Positions 12,801-28,380 of a DNA stretch of 64,000 nt are shown piece after piece. How positions within the stretch are numbered: position 1 is the stretch's first letter; each line of letters opens with the position of its first letter. The notes under the pieces are model-generated. The model was not told the origin of the DNA, did no database searches, and saw only the letters and a program-made list of their open reading frames with translations. Position numbers and translations under genes: made by a program. The stretch comes from Apteryx mantelli (Eukaryota; Chordata; Aves; Apterygiformes; Apterygidae), in the NCBI RefSeq assembly GCF_036417845.1, contig NC_089983.1:22287207-22351206 (forward strand), read 5' to 3'.

Positions 12801-15800
12801 TGGAAACAGATCCATTTACTCATACCTTTTCCTGTTTTATTGAATACTTTGTGATCTTGAATCCTTTCTGGATTTCGGTAGTTACCCACACGCCTATTTA
12901 GTAATAACCATAGTAAATCCCTACTCCTAGGTTCCCAGGTGTGATTGCGGTACTGAGCACAGTCAGCAGTGGAGGACTCCTGACCGCACTGGAGTCAGGG
13001 TGTTACCAATGATCAGTTTCAGTGGTGGCAGAGGTTCTCACGGTATTTAAAAAAAAAGGCTGAAAATAATCTGAGAAGAGCCATAATTCCAAGAAATAAA
13101 TATTCCTGGGACCACTGGGGATGGAAAATCTGTTCCCCTCCCCCCTTTCCCAACACTTTACATACGTTCTACATTGCTGCCCCCTTCACCCCACATCATG
13201 ACTACATTTGTCAGACGCTGTTACTGTAACCAGTAGAATTTGTGTCGGACCATAACTTTGCTGGTAAAAAACAAGAAGTTGGTCTCTGAAAGATAAATTG
13301 CAAAAACAACATTGTATTCCATGTTGACCTGTTATAGAGCACAAATTATTCTTTGAATTGTTTTCAACCAGAATACACATTACAGATATAAGTTCAGATT
13401 TAGGAAACAGTAGACTTTTCTTTAGAGATCATTTTCATTACAGCATCACAAGCAAGACTGCCACTTTTCTGAATGGGTAATTGTTGACAAGAGCCATTTA
13501 AGGTGTCACACATGCAAACAAATAGCCATGCACTCTGCAGGCTTTTGGAAAAGCAAAAAAAGCAAAAATGCTTTTAAGCTATGGAAGAAGCTGAACTGTG
13601 TAAGTGGGAATAGCTTGCTTCCAAGAGCAAGGCAGTGCTCTAAATAGAGTAATGCCAGCCCACAAACACAGTGGGACAATTACATACTGCAGCGAAAGCA
13701 AGAAGTTCAAAGTTTGTATCAAGCTCTCAAGGACAACTGGAACTCTGCTGATGCAACTTTCCTAACTTTAAACTGTATTCTGAAAGACTGACCTACAAGA
13801 GTTCTTGAAACAGCTACTGGTACTGAAGATTTCTATCCATTTTATTGTCTGCTGCTGCCAAGGAGTGCATCAACTGAAAATAAAAATGCTGCACAATATG
13901 TCCTTCAGCATGAAATCACCAACTGTTATTAGTAACAAGTACCTTTATTATTCACAGGAATTTTCATTTTGATGCTTTTAAACTGAAGAGGGTTAACTTG
14001 CCAAAGTGTCTTCAGTTTCTTGTTTAACTTTGATTCTCAAAGCTCCCCGCATTTCCAGCTGATGAATACAGTAACAGTTTTCATTTTCAGAACCAACATT
14101 AGTTTGCTGCACCATTGGTTGAAATCCAAGCATTTAGTCAAGCTTGTTTCCCTTGCTGCCTGGCTTAGCACATGTAATGAGAACTGCATCTTTCACATTC
14201 ATGCCAACTTGAATACATTAGATGCAAGAATAACAGAGTCAGCACTATATTCAAGATAGACAGCACTGCAGAAAATCTAATGCGTTCTTACCCAGGTGGC
14301 TTTCCAATTCCTAGCATTAGAACTAATGAACCATAAACAGCTAATGACAGACTAGAGTTTACTTTTACAGTCATAAAGCTAACTCAGTTTAAACCATTGC
14401 TGAATATATTATAAAAAATATTATCTTGAGAACATACTGTTTTATACAGGTTAGATCTTGTCATTATATTGCTTAAATAATGGAATTAGAACATAGTTTT
14501 TGTCTTTGTCACCTCACATTCAGATTGCAAAACAACAACAAAAAAACCTGAACCTCAATATGAAGCACTACTTTAGGCTAATTTTCACAAAAGACTACAA
14601 CCCAGTCTCTGCTTGTACATGTTATTTTGCATACATGTATTTTCACAAATCTAATCTGAAAACTACAAAATAACAAGCAAATTTTGTGCATTAACACATA
14701 TAAGCATATACAGGTTTTGCACTTTATTACTAGTACAGTTATGCCAGTTCAGTAAGCACAAAAGAATGAAAAGAAGATTTTTAAATGTATTTAACACATC
14801 TCTGATTTGCACTGTTGTGAAATATATGATATGGTGGAATAAAGTATTCTCCTCCCAGCTTCCAGAGAGGCTGAATTGAGCCAAAGACATCAAGTCCAAT
14901 TCAGCACTTTTGCACAATATTGGTTTCAGGAATTCTTGAATTCTAATAAATAGTCTGGAAATGTCCTGAACTTCTGTTCTTATTTGCTATACAGGATGAC
15001 GCTCAGGCAGTTAGACTGGCTTCTTCATCAGTTTAAGTTACACAAATTGTTTGAACTGAGGAAAAGAATCTCACTTCCACTTCGTCTTGCTCCCAGTTTG
15101 GGAGAAGCAGCAGCAGCAGATCGTGCCCTTTCTATGATTTCAGTTCAATTAAGACTAACTTTTAATTCACCAATGCCTTCTCATTCAGCAAGGCATTCAC
15201 GCGTAAGTTAAACTTCAGGCTCTCTGTGAAGCCTGCATAAGTCGACAGTGTTTAAGCATGTGGCTCATATGAAACACATCCTTGAGTAGTTTCCTAAACA
15301 GGAATATCATAGAATTTACATATTCCTTCCTTGAACTGGGCCCCTTGCCCTCAGATTGGCTGAAGTGATTACTGCCAAGAAACTATATCATCCAGTAGAG
15401 TTGTCAGGCTGTTCTACAGCATGTTTAAATAGGGGGGAAAAACAAACAAACAAACAAAAAACCCACACAGCATTAGTCAAGAGTTCATCTCAGTAGTATT
15501 AAGGAATAAAATACCCTGATGACTTTATTCATCAATTATTAGAAGAGACTCAATGAATTTAAATAACAAGATACAAGAATGCTTTACTTTAAAAAACAGA
15601 GACATTCAGTGAAAAATAACTGAAACCAGTACTGGGTGCAGACAATTTGCTGTCTCCCCATCAAGGTCTTCAGTGTGAATCATGATGCTCCTAGTGCTAC
15701 CTCCCCCTCCTTTATTGCAACTTGTTTCCTCTTCCAATTGCTTTCATTCCTTTGTTCCAAGTTTTCTTAGACATAAAGCAGGGTCACATATGGATGAATG

Positions 15801-18540
15801 ACAATTATGTATTATATGCAAGATACGTGTATATTATATACATAAAAACAATCTCTCGCATCACTTACCTTGATGTTCTTATACAATTTCTTTTCCATTG
15901 CTTGGGGTACTAGGTAGCTGGCATAAAGCAAACCTAGATACTCCACTGCCCCACAGAACCGGCTGCCTCTGTGCCTCGTTCTCCTGCATGCCCAATGCCA
16001 AGAAGATTTACTAGTTTCACTACAACATCTCACAAACACATGAAGCCAGCTGAGGTCCTGAAGCATATTAACACAATGTAATGCTGGAACTAATAATCCC
16101 AGCTGGACAAAGACACCTCCACAAAGTTAGTCTGATACTCACAGTGTAGTCTGATAAGCACTGGTTACACCAGTCAGGAGATAGCAGAACATAAATCATA
16201 CTTTGAATTGTAGGTTTTGTTTTCTTGAATGAAAACATTTTAAAATTTAATAAACGGGCACTTTATTCTGATGAACTTACCTGATATCTCCATGTATAGG
16301 AGGATTCTCTCTCCAGCTCTAAAAGGAGAAAGAACAGCTGAGGAAGGGGTGTGGAGCTGTTCAACTGCATTACATGAAATGGGGCAACATAACAGACTAG
16401 TTAAGCTACTGCCCCTTTACTAAGGCTGTGTCTGATGGGGAAGGATTTAAAAGTGGAAGTTACAATCAGTTATTTTCCTTATCATGAATTAATCAAATAC
16501 CTGAATTCTAGTTTGATCCAAGAGATTTCCCATTTCAAAATAACAAACACAGAATTTTGTAAGCTGACATCAGACAGTCTGCTGTTCCACTTTAGTTTTT
16601 TGTTTGTTTTTATATTTACAATAACACCCTTGCCCAAGGAATGACCCTGTAAAAGTACTTCTTTATCAAAGAATTAGGTTCCAAGTCCCCTCATGGTGAT
16701 GTAGAAGCAAAACAAGAGCTTACACTGCCAATATCTGATAAAAGAAAATATTAATCTAAGCAACATCACTATAGTGATCACACTATGGGGGATGGAGGTA
16801 CACACAGTTTAGATTATCTAGGTCAATTTTATAAAATGTTTGTTTTGCTACAAAAGTAGATACCCTAATTATAACTCCCACACTGATATATTTCCTTTTT
16901 TTTTTCTATTGTGTCATGGTTTGGGTTATCTGATTCAATTCTTTGGCTCTCCTAAATGATATAGGACATGCAATTCAATATCAGTCTAATATCACTGCTA
17001 TTAATAGATACAAATTCTTGAAGTCAATACCGTAATTCTGGAGTAAGCTGAATCAGACTTTATTGACATCACTATCAGACAAAGCAACATCTTTTTCTCC
17101 CTCTCATTTCTGGTGGGCAGAAGTGAGAATTATGTATGACCAGGAGAAGTCAAGGGGAAACGTGCAAGTATAGCCAATCAGTTGGTAAAGCCTACTCCAA
17201 ACTGCACTGGTGCCTCAAGTCCTAATGACCTATTTACATTTCACAAAGTTCTTTCTCAGCCTGAGAATCTTATTTCTTTAGCTAAGACCTTTGCTCAAAA
17301 CCAAACTGCCAGGAGAGAGCCCGTGTGGAATCTAGCAAAAGTCTCAGCTGCAGCCATCACTTGAGATCCCAATTAGACACATTGCAACCGGTATCTGAGA
17401 CAGTCTCTCACACTGCTTCAGAACCCTGGGTCAGAGCTCATTACTCTTTGCAATCATCTCTGCCCCCTTTTCAAACCACAAGTCCCCTCCAGAGGTGAAG
17501 GCCTGCAAAGCCTGCGATACACCCACACACACACTTTGTTTGTGCAGACTGAACAGAAAATCCTTTTCCTTTCTATTGCCGACATTCTAATTCTAAGTTT
17601 ACCCTCCTTATCCTTGGAAATATATACAGTAATTTATATAGATTATTGAAAACTGGTGGAAGGAAGGGGCATGGAAAATATTTGTGATATCACTTATTTT
17701 TCATCAAAATCTCAAATCTACCAAAATATTCCTACCAAGTTTGTGCTTTCAAAAAAAAAAAAATCAGTAAATCTTTGATGCAAGTACTGGGGATATATAT
17801 AAGTTTTGTGGGGCACTTTGGATATTTAAATCTCAAACTGACAGGGCTTTGGGGAGGGAGGAACAAGCTTGCCTCTCCCCACCAACAATTACATAAGCAG
17901 TATTATGTAGTTAGTGCTTCAGATATGGGAGTATTTTTTTTTGCCCTCTCTCCTTTGTGTAAGGCAAGATTTCTTTGTTCTTTTTTATTGAGAGATGTCT
18001 ATTGTTTGTGCATAAGAGTAGGACTTAACCTCTGTGTCCATAATATTTGCCACTGCTGTGACACACCAGCCACCCTTTGCTATTGCTTTCTGTTCTTTGC
18101 TATTATTTTTCAAGAATAACTGCATTGCAGTGACACCACTTCTATACAGCTCTTGATTTTTAACAGATAAGAGGTGCTATATGAGTTTAAGATGGCAAGG
18201 TAAGACCTAGCATAAAGGCATTATTTCTACCCCTCTCAAACTTTGTTTCCTGTTTGCAAATAGAAAGCAAACATAAAAAGCAAGAGGCGGGTAGGCATTT
18301 CCATCTTCCATTTTGGTGTATTTATGCAGCAAAAGAAAGGGAGCATTAATACAGCTTTAAACTACATTAATTTTATAGTAGACATTACTGAGTACTGAGG
18401 TCTCTAAGAAGTTTGCTAGTCCCATAGTGGCATTAGCAACAACAGGAAATGAAGAATGTTCTTTGCGTTCTTCACCGCTAAACCGTACTCTGCACTACAT
18501 CTGTTACACTGCTCTAAGTGACCGATTCCACAGTATACAG
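9801..18540. other. intergenic DNA downstream of NUP35, part 2
   Basis: AT-rich, mostly unique-looking sequence. No exon with recognisable protein similarity and no clear transposon was found on either strand. Only simple runs stand out, such as T-rich stretches at about 10380-10404. Confidence 0.6.
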
Positions 18541-18544
18541 ATAT

Positions 18545-18715
18545 ACTCTTTCAGTTCATTAATTTCCCAATCTATAAAATGAAGACAAGAGTACATTTCT
18601 CCCAGTTTCCATCAGTCTCATACCTCCAGGTTGTAAATCCTTCAGGATAGTGCCTACGTCTTGCAAAGTGTTTATCTGGTGCTTACTAAAGGCACTATCG
18701 CAAGAATACAAGTCC
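18545..18715 (+). mobile_element. MIR-like (CORE-SINE) relic
   Basis: The segment around 18551-18580 reads like the amniote MIR core (cf. CTCAGTTTCCCCATCTGTAA, AAATGGGGATAAT), here TTCAGTTCATTAATTTCCCA followed by ATCTATAAAATGAAGA. The right end, with TTGTAAATCCTTCAGGATAG and CAAGAATACAAG, resembles the tail of amniote MIR/CORE-SINE copies known from reptiles. Divergence is high, so this is an ancient insertion. Family-level assignment is from memory; ends are approximate. Confidence 0.5.
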
Positions 18716-21630
18716 AAAGTCAGTATGAGCACCCAGGCTCTAGAACAAACAGCTCTGTATTCCAGATCAGTCCCCTGTGCAGTATTTGAGATGTTTATAT
18801 GGTATCAGGTGATTCTAGGCATCTTCAGCAAATGGGAGAGGAGATCCCTGGGTTCAAAACAGAGATTCTCCTTGCTGTAAGAGCAAGATCAAAGGATCTA
18901 ATAATGAAACTCTGGAAACCTACTCCTTTATAGCCACGTAAAGCTTCTAGACCATCATGTTTTATATGATTTGCTGTTTACATACTTTCCTCCCCTCACC
19001 TGTTGTAAAGATCACGCAACTTTTTCTCTATTTAGCTTTATGCATTTAAACTGGTGAGATGCTAATTCACTCAGTAGTATATCATATGAACTGCCAGGCA
19101 TTGGGCTCTTTCTATATTGAGGTAGGCTTTTCCTGCTGTGCCAAGGTCAACCTGAGATATAATGAGAACAGATGTGATCAGTGAATCTCTGAACTCTGAC
19201 ACAATACAGAGGGAAAAAGCTTCACATGCCCATTGAAATGCCTTTGGGAAAGACAAAGGTAACACAATGGTGGGCTACATTTTCAACTTTAGAACATTTA
19301 TTTGTATTCCACAGGATGCAAAGTTATTTCTTTTGAATTTTAGTGTGCAATAGGTTGGGAAAAAATTGTTAGACAGAAATAATGGATATGATAGGAAATA
19401 ATGATCAAGGGGAATCATCAACCATTCACAGCAATAGCATGTAAGTTAATAACAGATCCCCTCCTATTCTGCAACTAGCTGTAGGAAGAGATGTTCAGAT
19501 ATAATCCCCATGTGTGTTCAACTCTAGAACATATCTAAACAAACGCTTTTTCTGACCAAATATGCCAGAACACACTGCAGCTTGAGTCTGCAGAACTAAA
19601 TCACGTTCATTTCTTTTGCTTTTAAAATGGCTATTTGTATTCCTGAACACAAAGTCTACAGCATTAGCTCTAACACTGCTGGGCTACAGCTGCAAAAAAC
19701 ATTTCATATGAACATTAGAACAAACTTAAAATGTAGTGCCAAGAATGTGAGTCCTTTTTCCTTTAGCTTGTGAGTTGCATAACAGCTTACACCACTTCTA
19801 CTGGGCTTTCTTGGATGTCAACAGTATATTTGTTTTGTATGATGTTATTAAAGGTAATAGAATATATCCTCAATTCATTTAACACATGCTGCTGAGCTCA
19901 CCAGTTATTTAGGTCCTGCCATTACACAACTGGAAAGTTCAATTTAAAGATTTCCATTGACTTTAGGAGAGAAGTTTGAGAAAAACATTCTTCTCATTAA
20001 AAAACATAATATGAAATATAATAGTGTAACACTTAAAAATATTAGAATTACAGTGAAAATAAAATGATTTTCTGACACACTGGCTTAGAAGAATAATTAC
20101 AATATATACTGTAATTAGAATTTTGATTGCAGTAACAGTAAACTGAGCAAGCAGTCATACCCCAAAATCAAAGTCTATATACATTACTTGCAATAAGTTT
20201 TTTAAGGAACACTTTTCTACTCCTATTGACCAACATTTGTGGTAGTATTCCTCAGCTTTTTAATCCCATATCTTCAAGAAGTCCCTCCTGCTATCACACT
20301 ACATCTCCATTTTTTTCTACCTTGCATACCTTATCAAAAACATATCTTTTAAATTAGCTCTGTAAATTGTTGCACAAGTTTACCACAATATAGCTTTCCT
20401 TTCTTTAATACTTAGAGGAAAAAATCACAATAGGGAGTGTTATTCACTTTTAGTAAGAATATTTGCCCCAAAGCTAACAGAGTGACTGCTACCTGTTATT
20501 TACATTGACAGCTCAAACACCGGTACAACACTTCTGCAAGGAAGCTTTGTAGAGCTTCTGTATATTTCTTTTCTCTTTAAGAAACAATATTTCTATGTCT
20601 GATCAACAGCCACCATTATCTCATTTCCTTCAGTTCTGCACCACAGCTGGCACATCTTTCAGTGAAAGAGGCCTCTCCCAATTCACAATCCAGAATTTTT
20701 GAGAGAAGACAGAAAAGTGAAACAGAATCTAAACCAGAGACTGTGGGATCAAATTCCTATGCAGAAATTTCTTCCAGACCAAAAACTTCCTCCAACCTAC
20801 GCCTAGTTGTTCCCAGTCCATCCTACAGGGACTCATGTCAGCTCTTCCAGATGGTCAGAGAACGATATCCACAAAACCATGTCTAGTTGCTAAAAAGAAG
20901 TTTTTCATCCAGCAAGTAAAGAACTGGCACATAGAACACCACTCAGACATATTCGCTAGAGAAAACACTGTGCATTTACTTCACTATGAGCATTTAGAGC
21001 ATTGCTATTTCAACCATATTTCATGTACTTCCCACTTGACAGAGTAGAGAGGTGGCAATTTTTATCATGCTACTTTAACTGCACAAGAAAAAAAGCAGAG
21101 GAAAAAATAGTGGGAAAGTGCTGCTGAACCAGGCTTCTTATTTTTTTTAAATGTTGTGATAGGCCTGAGAGCAAATGACAAATTTATGTAACCTCATTTT
21201 GTCATGCAAAGTATTAAGGTTCAGTGGTAAGGGCACCATTGTTACAGTTGTATGCCAAAGTTAAATTTAAATCAGAGCTTTAAATTTTTCAAACACATCT
21301 GAAATGACAAAAGGTAGATTGGAACATAAGGTACTAATACCTGTTGGATCTTAGAGTAGTTTGATGATAAATATTTGTGCAGTAGAAAAGTTTTCTAATC
21401 ATTTTTTCAGACTATTTTTCACCCACAGATCTTGTTATTGCTTTCTAAAGACATATAATTATACTTTGAGACCTGTTCTTTGTCACATTATGTTGAGCTG
21501 ATGATACTCCAAGTATCTGGTATCCATACATAATATTCATCAAGTTTCATTATATACCCTTCTATCCAGGGTATGATACAGCCAAAGTCTTGTAGAAATG
21601 AAGAAGCTATGCAGCTGCTTCTGCATCACA

Positions 21631-21678
21631 TTTCAATTTTCACCATTTCAACTTTCAATTTCAATTTTCAATTTTACA
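21631..21678. repeat. degenerate TTTCAAT-like short tandem repeat
   Basis: Repeated variants of ATTTCAATTTTCA follow each other for about 48 bp, for example ATTTCAATTTTCACC, ATTTCAACTTTC, AATTTCAATTTTC and AATTTTAC. This is a local low-complexity expansion with no evident function. Confidence 0.65.
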
Positions 21679-24600
21679 ACTTTAACTCATGCTGCAAATA
21701 AACTTGTTTTAATTTCTTGAAGCACAGAATGCCAACTGCCGGCACCATACTAGTGACTAGTACTCCGACTAGTTAATTACTTATAGCATACACTAGCGAT
21801 CTGTCTTTCAAGATCTTTTCCCCTGGCTACTGTATATAGAGCTGGAAAAAACATTTCAAGACCTAACCAGTAAGATGCTAGCGAGGGCTAAACAGTCAAA
21901 TAAGCTGAAAAGACAGGTCATTACCTTTACCTACTCCACTAAAACTCTCATACTACAGTTACTTACTGTATATCTATTAGGCTAGGCTAGTTGTCTCCAG
22001 AACAAAATAATTAAAAGTACATTTAAAATATATGCAATCACATTCTTAATTATGCAAGTGTCATAAAATTAATTTTTAGAAAGGTGCCTTAAGCCAAGCT
22101 GTACACTCACCCTATCCCATTCCTACAGTTCTTGGTGTAAAAGCTGTTTGATACTTCTCATTCTAAAAAACTATATTTACTAGCAGCTCAAAAGTTGGCA
22201 AGTCTAAATAGGTGCATAGGAATAACAACTAATCTGTTTTTCTAGTTTGTCACTAGCAAGAACAAAAATTATACTATTCAACACATGCAAACTCCATTAT
22301 TAATACTGCAGTTATTTGGAAACAGTAAGGTAACTAGACTGCTCTCTAGCCTGTATATAAAGTTGACCTCTGCAGTTTTTACTTTACCACCTTCACTCTG
22401 CAAATGAACATTTTCATATGTTCACAAGCACAATTCAATTACAAAGAAATACAAAGCATGGCAACTAAAATCGATAGCCCATTACAGTACCCTATGATGG
22501 GTAATTTTAACAGCATTTCATATATTGAAATGTGATACTACATGCTATTATATTCCATGCTTCGAAAATATTGCAGGCCTTAGCTCAATTTTATTGAAGT
22601 CGGAGGCAAGATCTTGTCCCCTGGTGCATCCAAGAGATTAATCCCACACATTAAACATCAAATTTGCATACTTTAAATAGAGAACTAAGGGTGCTCAGTG
22701 AGAAAGCCCAGTAAGTCAAAATATTTGCCACCCAGAAAGTATGCTGTGCCACAAAAATTTGTCACTTTGCAGCAAATTTTTTTAAAGGAAGTTTCATTAA
22801 GCTTTTTCATCAGCTTTTCTGAGATTAAGATAACAGTTGATTGTGTAGGTTTTAAAAAAAAAAGTCAGTACTGACAAGCCATAACCATACTTAAGGCTTC
22901 ACGGAAGCAAGATCTCAGTTCTGTTGCATCTTGATTGCTGTGTATTCTGGAGCAGGAGACAGAAAACTGGCACTAGTTAAACTAATGATGTATGTTATTA
23001 ATATACTAAAAATTTAAACTGTTTAATAAATTCATTTTATAGTGCTTTAACTCATGACATCCAGTGTTGCAACCATGCCTCTTCCAAGCCAACAATACAC
23101 TTAGTTGCCAGGAGAAAGTGGAAGTTTTGGCAAAGGGGCAAAAACCAGTTAGCATGCTAGCACTCAAAAGAGCCAGTCTGTGCTGTCACTAAAATATTCA
23201 GCTAGAGTGCTTTATCTGATAACCAATTTAGAAGATATTTTGCCTATCTTTAGGTTTGAAAACAAGCAATCCATTGAGAGGAACTGGATAATCCACATTC
23301 CAGAACTATGGTTTTCAGGCTTTCCACAGGCATCTGTCAGGTTACCCTTGCCTCAGGCTTTCAAGGTTACTTTTTTAACAGTAGGGGGTTGGAAAGATCC
23401 TCCAAAACAAAAAAAACACCATGTTTTTGGGAACATAATTCTGCAGCAACAGAGATTCTCACAGAACACACAGGGCTCCAATGGCAGCTAAACAAGATGC
23501 TAATTAGGTGACTGACGCACAAGGAGAGGGGAAAAAAGTAATGTCATTGAAAAGTTCTCTATTTTTCCTACTGAAAATTAAGTTCATCCCTACAATGAAC
23601 AAGACATTCAGAAGATTTTTGCAGTAAACTGTGCTGAAATCTGAGAAACCCAAATATAACCCAAAACACGTGTGATGAACAGCTGAGCAAATAAAAACTG
23701 TTCCAAGCAATTCTTGACTTTCATGCTGTTTCTAATAAGAGATTCTCCACCTTTATGCACAAAAGGACTGTTATTTGTACAAAAACAGTACTTCATCTAT
23801 AGAGACCAGCATCTGCTTACATCAGCAGTAAACTCCTTATTCAAGCTATAAGTTCACTTATAAAACTGAAGAGCTTGAAGAACAGTCAAGATATTTGATA
23901 ACATTATAGAGGATGTACAAATTACAGCTTCTCAGACTAACGTTCTTCATTTTAACATGGGTTTTGCTTGCAGAAAACGTGGAAGATATGATTACTGATA
24001 GAAACACAATGTATAAGCATTACACAGAATGTAATTGAGTTGAAGGATTCCTTAATAAAAGACCAAAAAAGTTATTATTTAATGCATTCATTTTTCAAGG
24101 TCCCTTCACAGACTTAAGACTTTCCATCAAGCTGTCATTGCCAGTTTTTGCTTCAACATTATTTAACTTTTATCTGTTTTTCCTCCTGGAATGTTGAATT
24201 CTCATTTATAAACACTAACAGAAGTTTGACAGTCAGTACTGTTTGCACTTTGATACTCACCAGGAGACACACTTCACATCAAAAGAACACCTTTTACCCT
24301 TGTCCACATAATTAAAAAAAGAAAATGCAGCATTACCAAGAAGCCACAAAGTTGTCTGCAGATTGATGTTTTCGCTCCAGGTAGAATGTTTATTCCAGTG
24401 GCTTCTCACCTGCAGTCTGAAATTTAGTAAATCAACTCCTTAATCTTAGTTGGTTGTAAGCCAGTTTGTTTTGATTTTATTATCAAATGAACAGTAAGGG
24501 AGCTTACAAATTTTAAAACATATTTAAGCAATACAACATTTCTGTGGATTCACCTGTGCTCTAGACATCTACAGTCAAATAGGATAAAACCCATGCAAGA

Positions 24601-27319
24601 CTTGTGTTATACATGCACTTGGACAGTACCAGAAAAAAGCCAATTATGTTTATGTAAAATGGGTTTTACGGCATTTTCAGCTAAAATACTATTTGTTCAG
24701 TTTATCCATCTCGAAATGACAAGGAGATGAGTAAATACTGATAAGATTTTTAATAAGTTTAAGAACTATTTCATTCAAGCAGTATTTAGAAGTTTGAATT
24801 ATTTCTAAATTATGCTGTTACTACATTTTGTAAATTCATCTTTGTTCTTTCTTCTTTTATTACAAAAGCACTTCAACTAAAAAATGACATTTGAGCTCTA
24901 TTGTTCTCTCACAGTACTATTTAGGCACTGCCTAGACAAAGTATTAAGATACTGTATCCCATACAGCATCAGTTAAACAGTTACAAGCCCAGTAACTAAA
25001 GAGTTCTGAAGAATTGCCACAAGATTGAGATAGATGCCTGCAACTTGAAATAAGTTTAAAATAGAGAAGCAAACATGCAGTACTCTAACATTTGACCCTC
25101 ATTTTATAAACACATTACCCAGATACACATAACTCAAAGTTACTAGAAAGCTAAATTGAAGCAGGATGGCAGGAGAGGTGGAAGATAAACACTACCTACT
25201 TGTCTTTAAAAAAAGCCTTTACAAAAAAGTATCCCAGTTAAAATTGTAATGAAATTGCCACAAAAACTACACAACAGATCCTTCTAGAATTTAAAACTGC
25301 ACAGATTTTGATATTAAATTAAATCCCTGGGTAACTTGTTAGTGTTTGAGGCAGACTACAAAAAATATTCAAGAAAGTTCTATTTTAAAGGCCATGATCC
25401 TATGAAAAATGCTGTCTCCAGTCTTACATCTCATACAATTGAAACCACGACTGAGCACGTTACCCAATACTAGCTGAAGTCCTTAATTTTGGTTTTAATG
25501 TAAATCACATCTTTAACAACAGTTAGCATAGCATTACTCCTTATTGCAGAGCAGCATATAAAGGGCTAACAAATAGGAAGAACTTAATTTTTAAATGCAA
25601 TGCTACCTAACAACAGTAACCAGCCTTGAGTTTACTTGCAGACATCCAAGTGTTTCAGATGTTCTTCGCACATGTACTTTTGAGTCATGGCCATTCGCCC
25701 ATGGCCCCCTGTACTCTGATTTAGTTAGTAAGAACACATCAGGAACACATTGAAATAAAGTTGTACAGTGGTTTGTGCAGTGTGAGACTAACATTTGCAT
25801 AATCACTAAGCCTGAACTACCAGTGAGACTAGGGTTTACCTAGTGCACAACACTAAATATATTAAGGGGAATCTTTACCAGCAGAAGCCATATGAAGAGC
25901 ATTACCTAATGCTATTTACAGAAATACACATTCACTTGTTCTAAACTTTCTTCTTCTCTTATTTACCTCCATAATAAAGTGAAAAAACGCACACTACCCC
26001 CAAGTGCTTTTATTGTGCAGGAAGCTGCAAAAATAAATAAATAAAAAATTCCTAAAGCCATGACAAACAAGAGACTGCATGACAAACAGGAAACTGAGAT
26101 AAGTGAAAACACTTATGAGCACAGTTTTAAGTCTGATACTTAGTGGTACAACAGTTCAGCTAAACAAATGACTTAGGCTCCAATTCCTTTCTTCTATATT
26201 CAGCATCAGCCTTACTTGATTTGAGTTCAATCTCATTCTTGACCACTTGAATTCAAGTAACTAAATCCTACACACATTTTAGCTTTGAAGTGCACCAAAA
26301 TTATATTTTGCAAAACAACTAGCAGAAGAAAATGTATATGAACTACTTATTTTCTTTGAGGTTGTCTGCATGTCAAATATTTTTCAGTGAGAAAAAGTCA
26401 TGTGTATTCTGAGCAAACATATTTGGATATTAATTAGGTTTGAGCAGCTCCATTATCTTTGATCAACAAACAGATAAGTAACAATTAGCATTCATTCTAA
26501 AAAGCAATCTTTAATACAACATCAGCCTGCAAATAAAGTAAAATGCATCTCAAAAAGAACTCCGAATCTGCCTGGGCACAGGTTACTTCTACACCATACA
26601 ACAAAGTACAAAGGGCCCTGAGGTAGTAGAGGACAAGTTAGCAGAACTGGAAACAGTACAATATAGTGCTATACTTGAGCCCATAAGTCCTGCTGATACT
26701 GAGAACCAATTAGCTCTAGCACAATGCAGGACAACATGAGTATGGTGCTTTCATACTTAAAGACTGTATGACTGAAGTGCACAAGGATGGTGCAGACAAC
26801 TGCAGGCCGTAATATATTTATTCACATTTTATGCAAACAGGCATTTAACTCAACCTGCACCTAGCTAACGGGTTTATGGTATGCCCTACCACTATTGGTA
26901 AATGATTCAGAGAAGAGTATAGTCTGCTAGATCCGAAGATCTCTGCACTGATTTCCAAAGTTTGAGGTCTCAGAAGCATCTTTTATGGCTGGGGCTGGCT
27001 GGAGTTCTCCATGTATAAACATATACATACCTATTTCTATGCACTTAATGTGAATGCATGTGTCAGGAGCAAGTAAGCAAGGAAACAAACTTTGGAAACA
27101 TACTTTTGAGGATGTGCACTGTGAACTGTGAACTGTGCAAGTTCCCCAAGTGCATCTACAAAGAAACTCATTCTCTAATTAGACCACAGTTCCTCCTTTT
27201 CAGTCAATCTTCCTTCTTCTCCCCCTGACTGCCATGATTCACTTAATTAAAAAAAAAACAAAAAACTGATATCACCAGGCTGGTTCAGATTCTAATGCTC
27301 TAAACTCCAGCCAGCTACA

Positions 27320-27336
27320 GGGGGGGGGGGGGGGGG
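27320..27336. repeat. G17 homopolymer
   Basis: Seventeen consecutive G residues flanked by unique sequence. A run like this is prone to length error in sequencing and could fold into a G-quadruplex. About 90 bp further on lies a C/T-rich block. Confidence 0.9.
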
Positions 27337-28380
27337 CACAGTTTTCCTATGAAACTACTCAAAAGTAATTTGCAAAAGATTACCATCACACCCCCAATAA
27401 ATATGGTCATGCCACTCCAGGGTGTTTTTTTTCCCCCTCCTCCCTCCCCCTCCACATGCAAGGAGCATAGTCATAGCAAATCAGGGCATCTTACAATAGC
27501 AGGTAGTGCAGCCCAGCCACAGCAGATGCTCAGGACCTGACTTCCTCACTAAGTACTTCTGGGATTTTACTCAGGACCATCTTTAGTTTAATCCTGTAAA
27601 CTGAATGTCCATTAGTATTTGGAGTTCTTTAGGCATGCTTCTGGACTAATCTTCTAATATAATTTCATCTGAAAGAAGTTCAGCTGATGAACTCTGAGAC
27701 CACATTGCAGTTTGAACCAAAGCATGGCAGGTAGGTATGACGGGAGGTTCACTTCAGGAGCACACTCCTGATCCAAAATAAAACTCTAATGTTGACACAC
27801 CCTGAAACAGCCACACAAAAAAACATGAAAGAAATTAAAGTATTAGTTACATGTAGATTCCCAAGTATTGAAGAAAAATTACTCTTTTCCCAGATAAAAG
27901 AGCTTCTCACAAGCTATCTCAGTCTAAGACCATGAGCTCACATGATGCATGTGACTACCTGAGAGGTTCCCCTTCAAGAGAAAGCTTCAGGGAGACGGGG
28001 TTCAATTTCAAAAAATTCAGCATGCAGCCAACACCTCAGAAACAATTTCTTAGAACAACCTTGAAATGAAACCAGCTCTGGTCACCAACACATTTCATTT
28101 TTTAATTCAGCTACTTCAGCTGAACATTTTGTAGCTTAGAAGGCTACAGTGTGTTAACTGCTACGAAGTGCACTGAAATACCCATGGAGATATGCATTTA
28201 AACCCTAACTGGTGTTAACTCTGGTTGCTATTACTTCAGTAAAAGTCAGTAGTAACTGCTCTGCTGCTAACACTGTAATAAAGATTAAGCAGCCTCATAA
28301 TCAACTCTAGTAAGAGTAACAGAAATACTATTTCCTAATAGAACTCATTCTTCTTTAAAAACAACCTAAAAAGACTGAAT

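Larger units (their letters stand above)
18716..28360. other. intergenic DNA downstream of NUP35, part 3
   Basis: AT-rich sequence without recognisable genes or transposons. Low-complexity spots include a degenerate TTTCAAT-type stretch (21631-21678), a 17-nt G run (27320-27336) and a pyrimidine-rich block (27425-27455). The right edge abuts the predicted poly(A) site of NUP35. Confidence 0.6.
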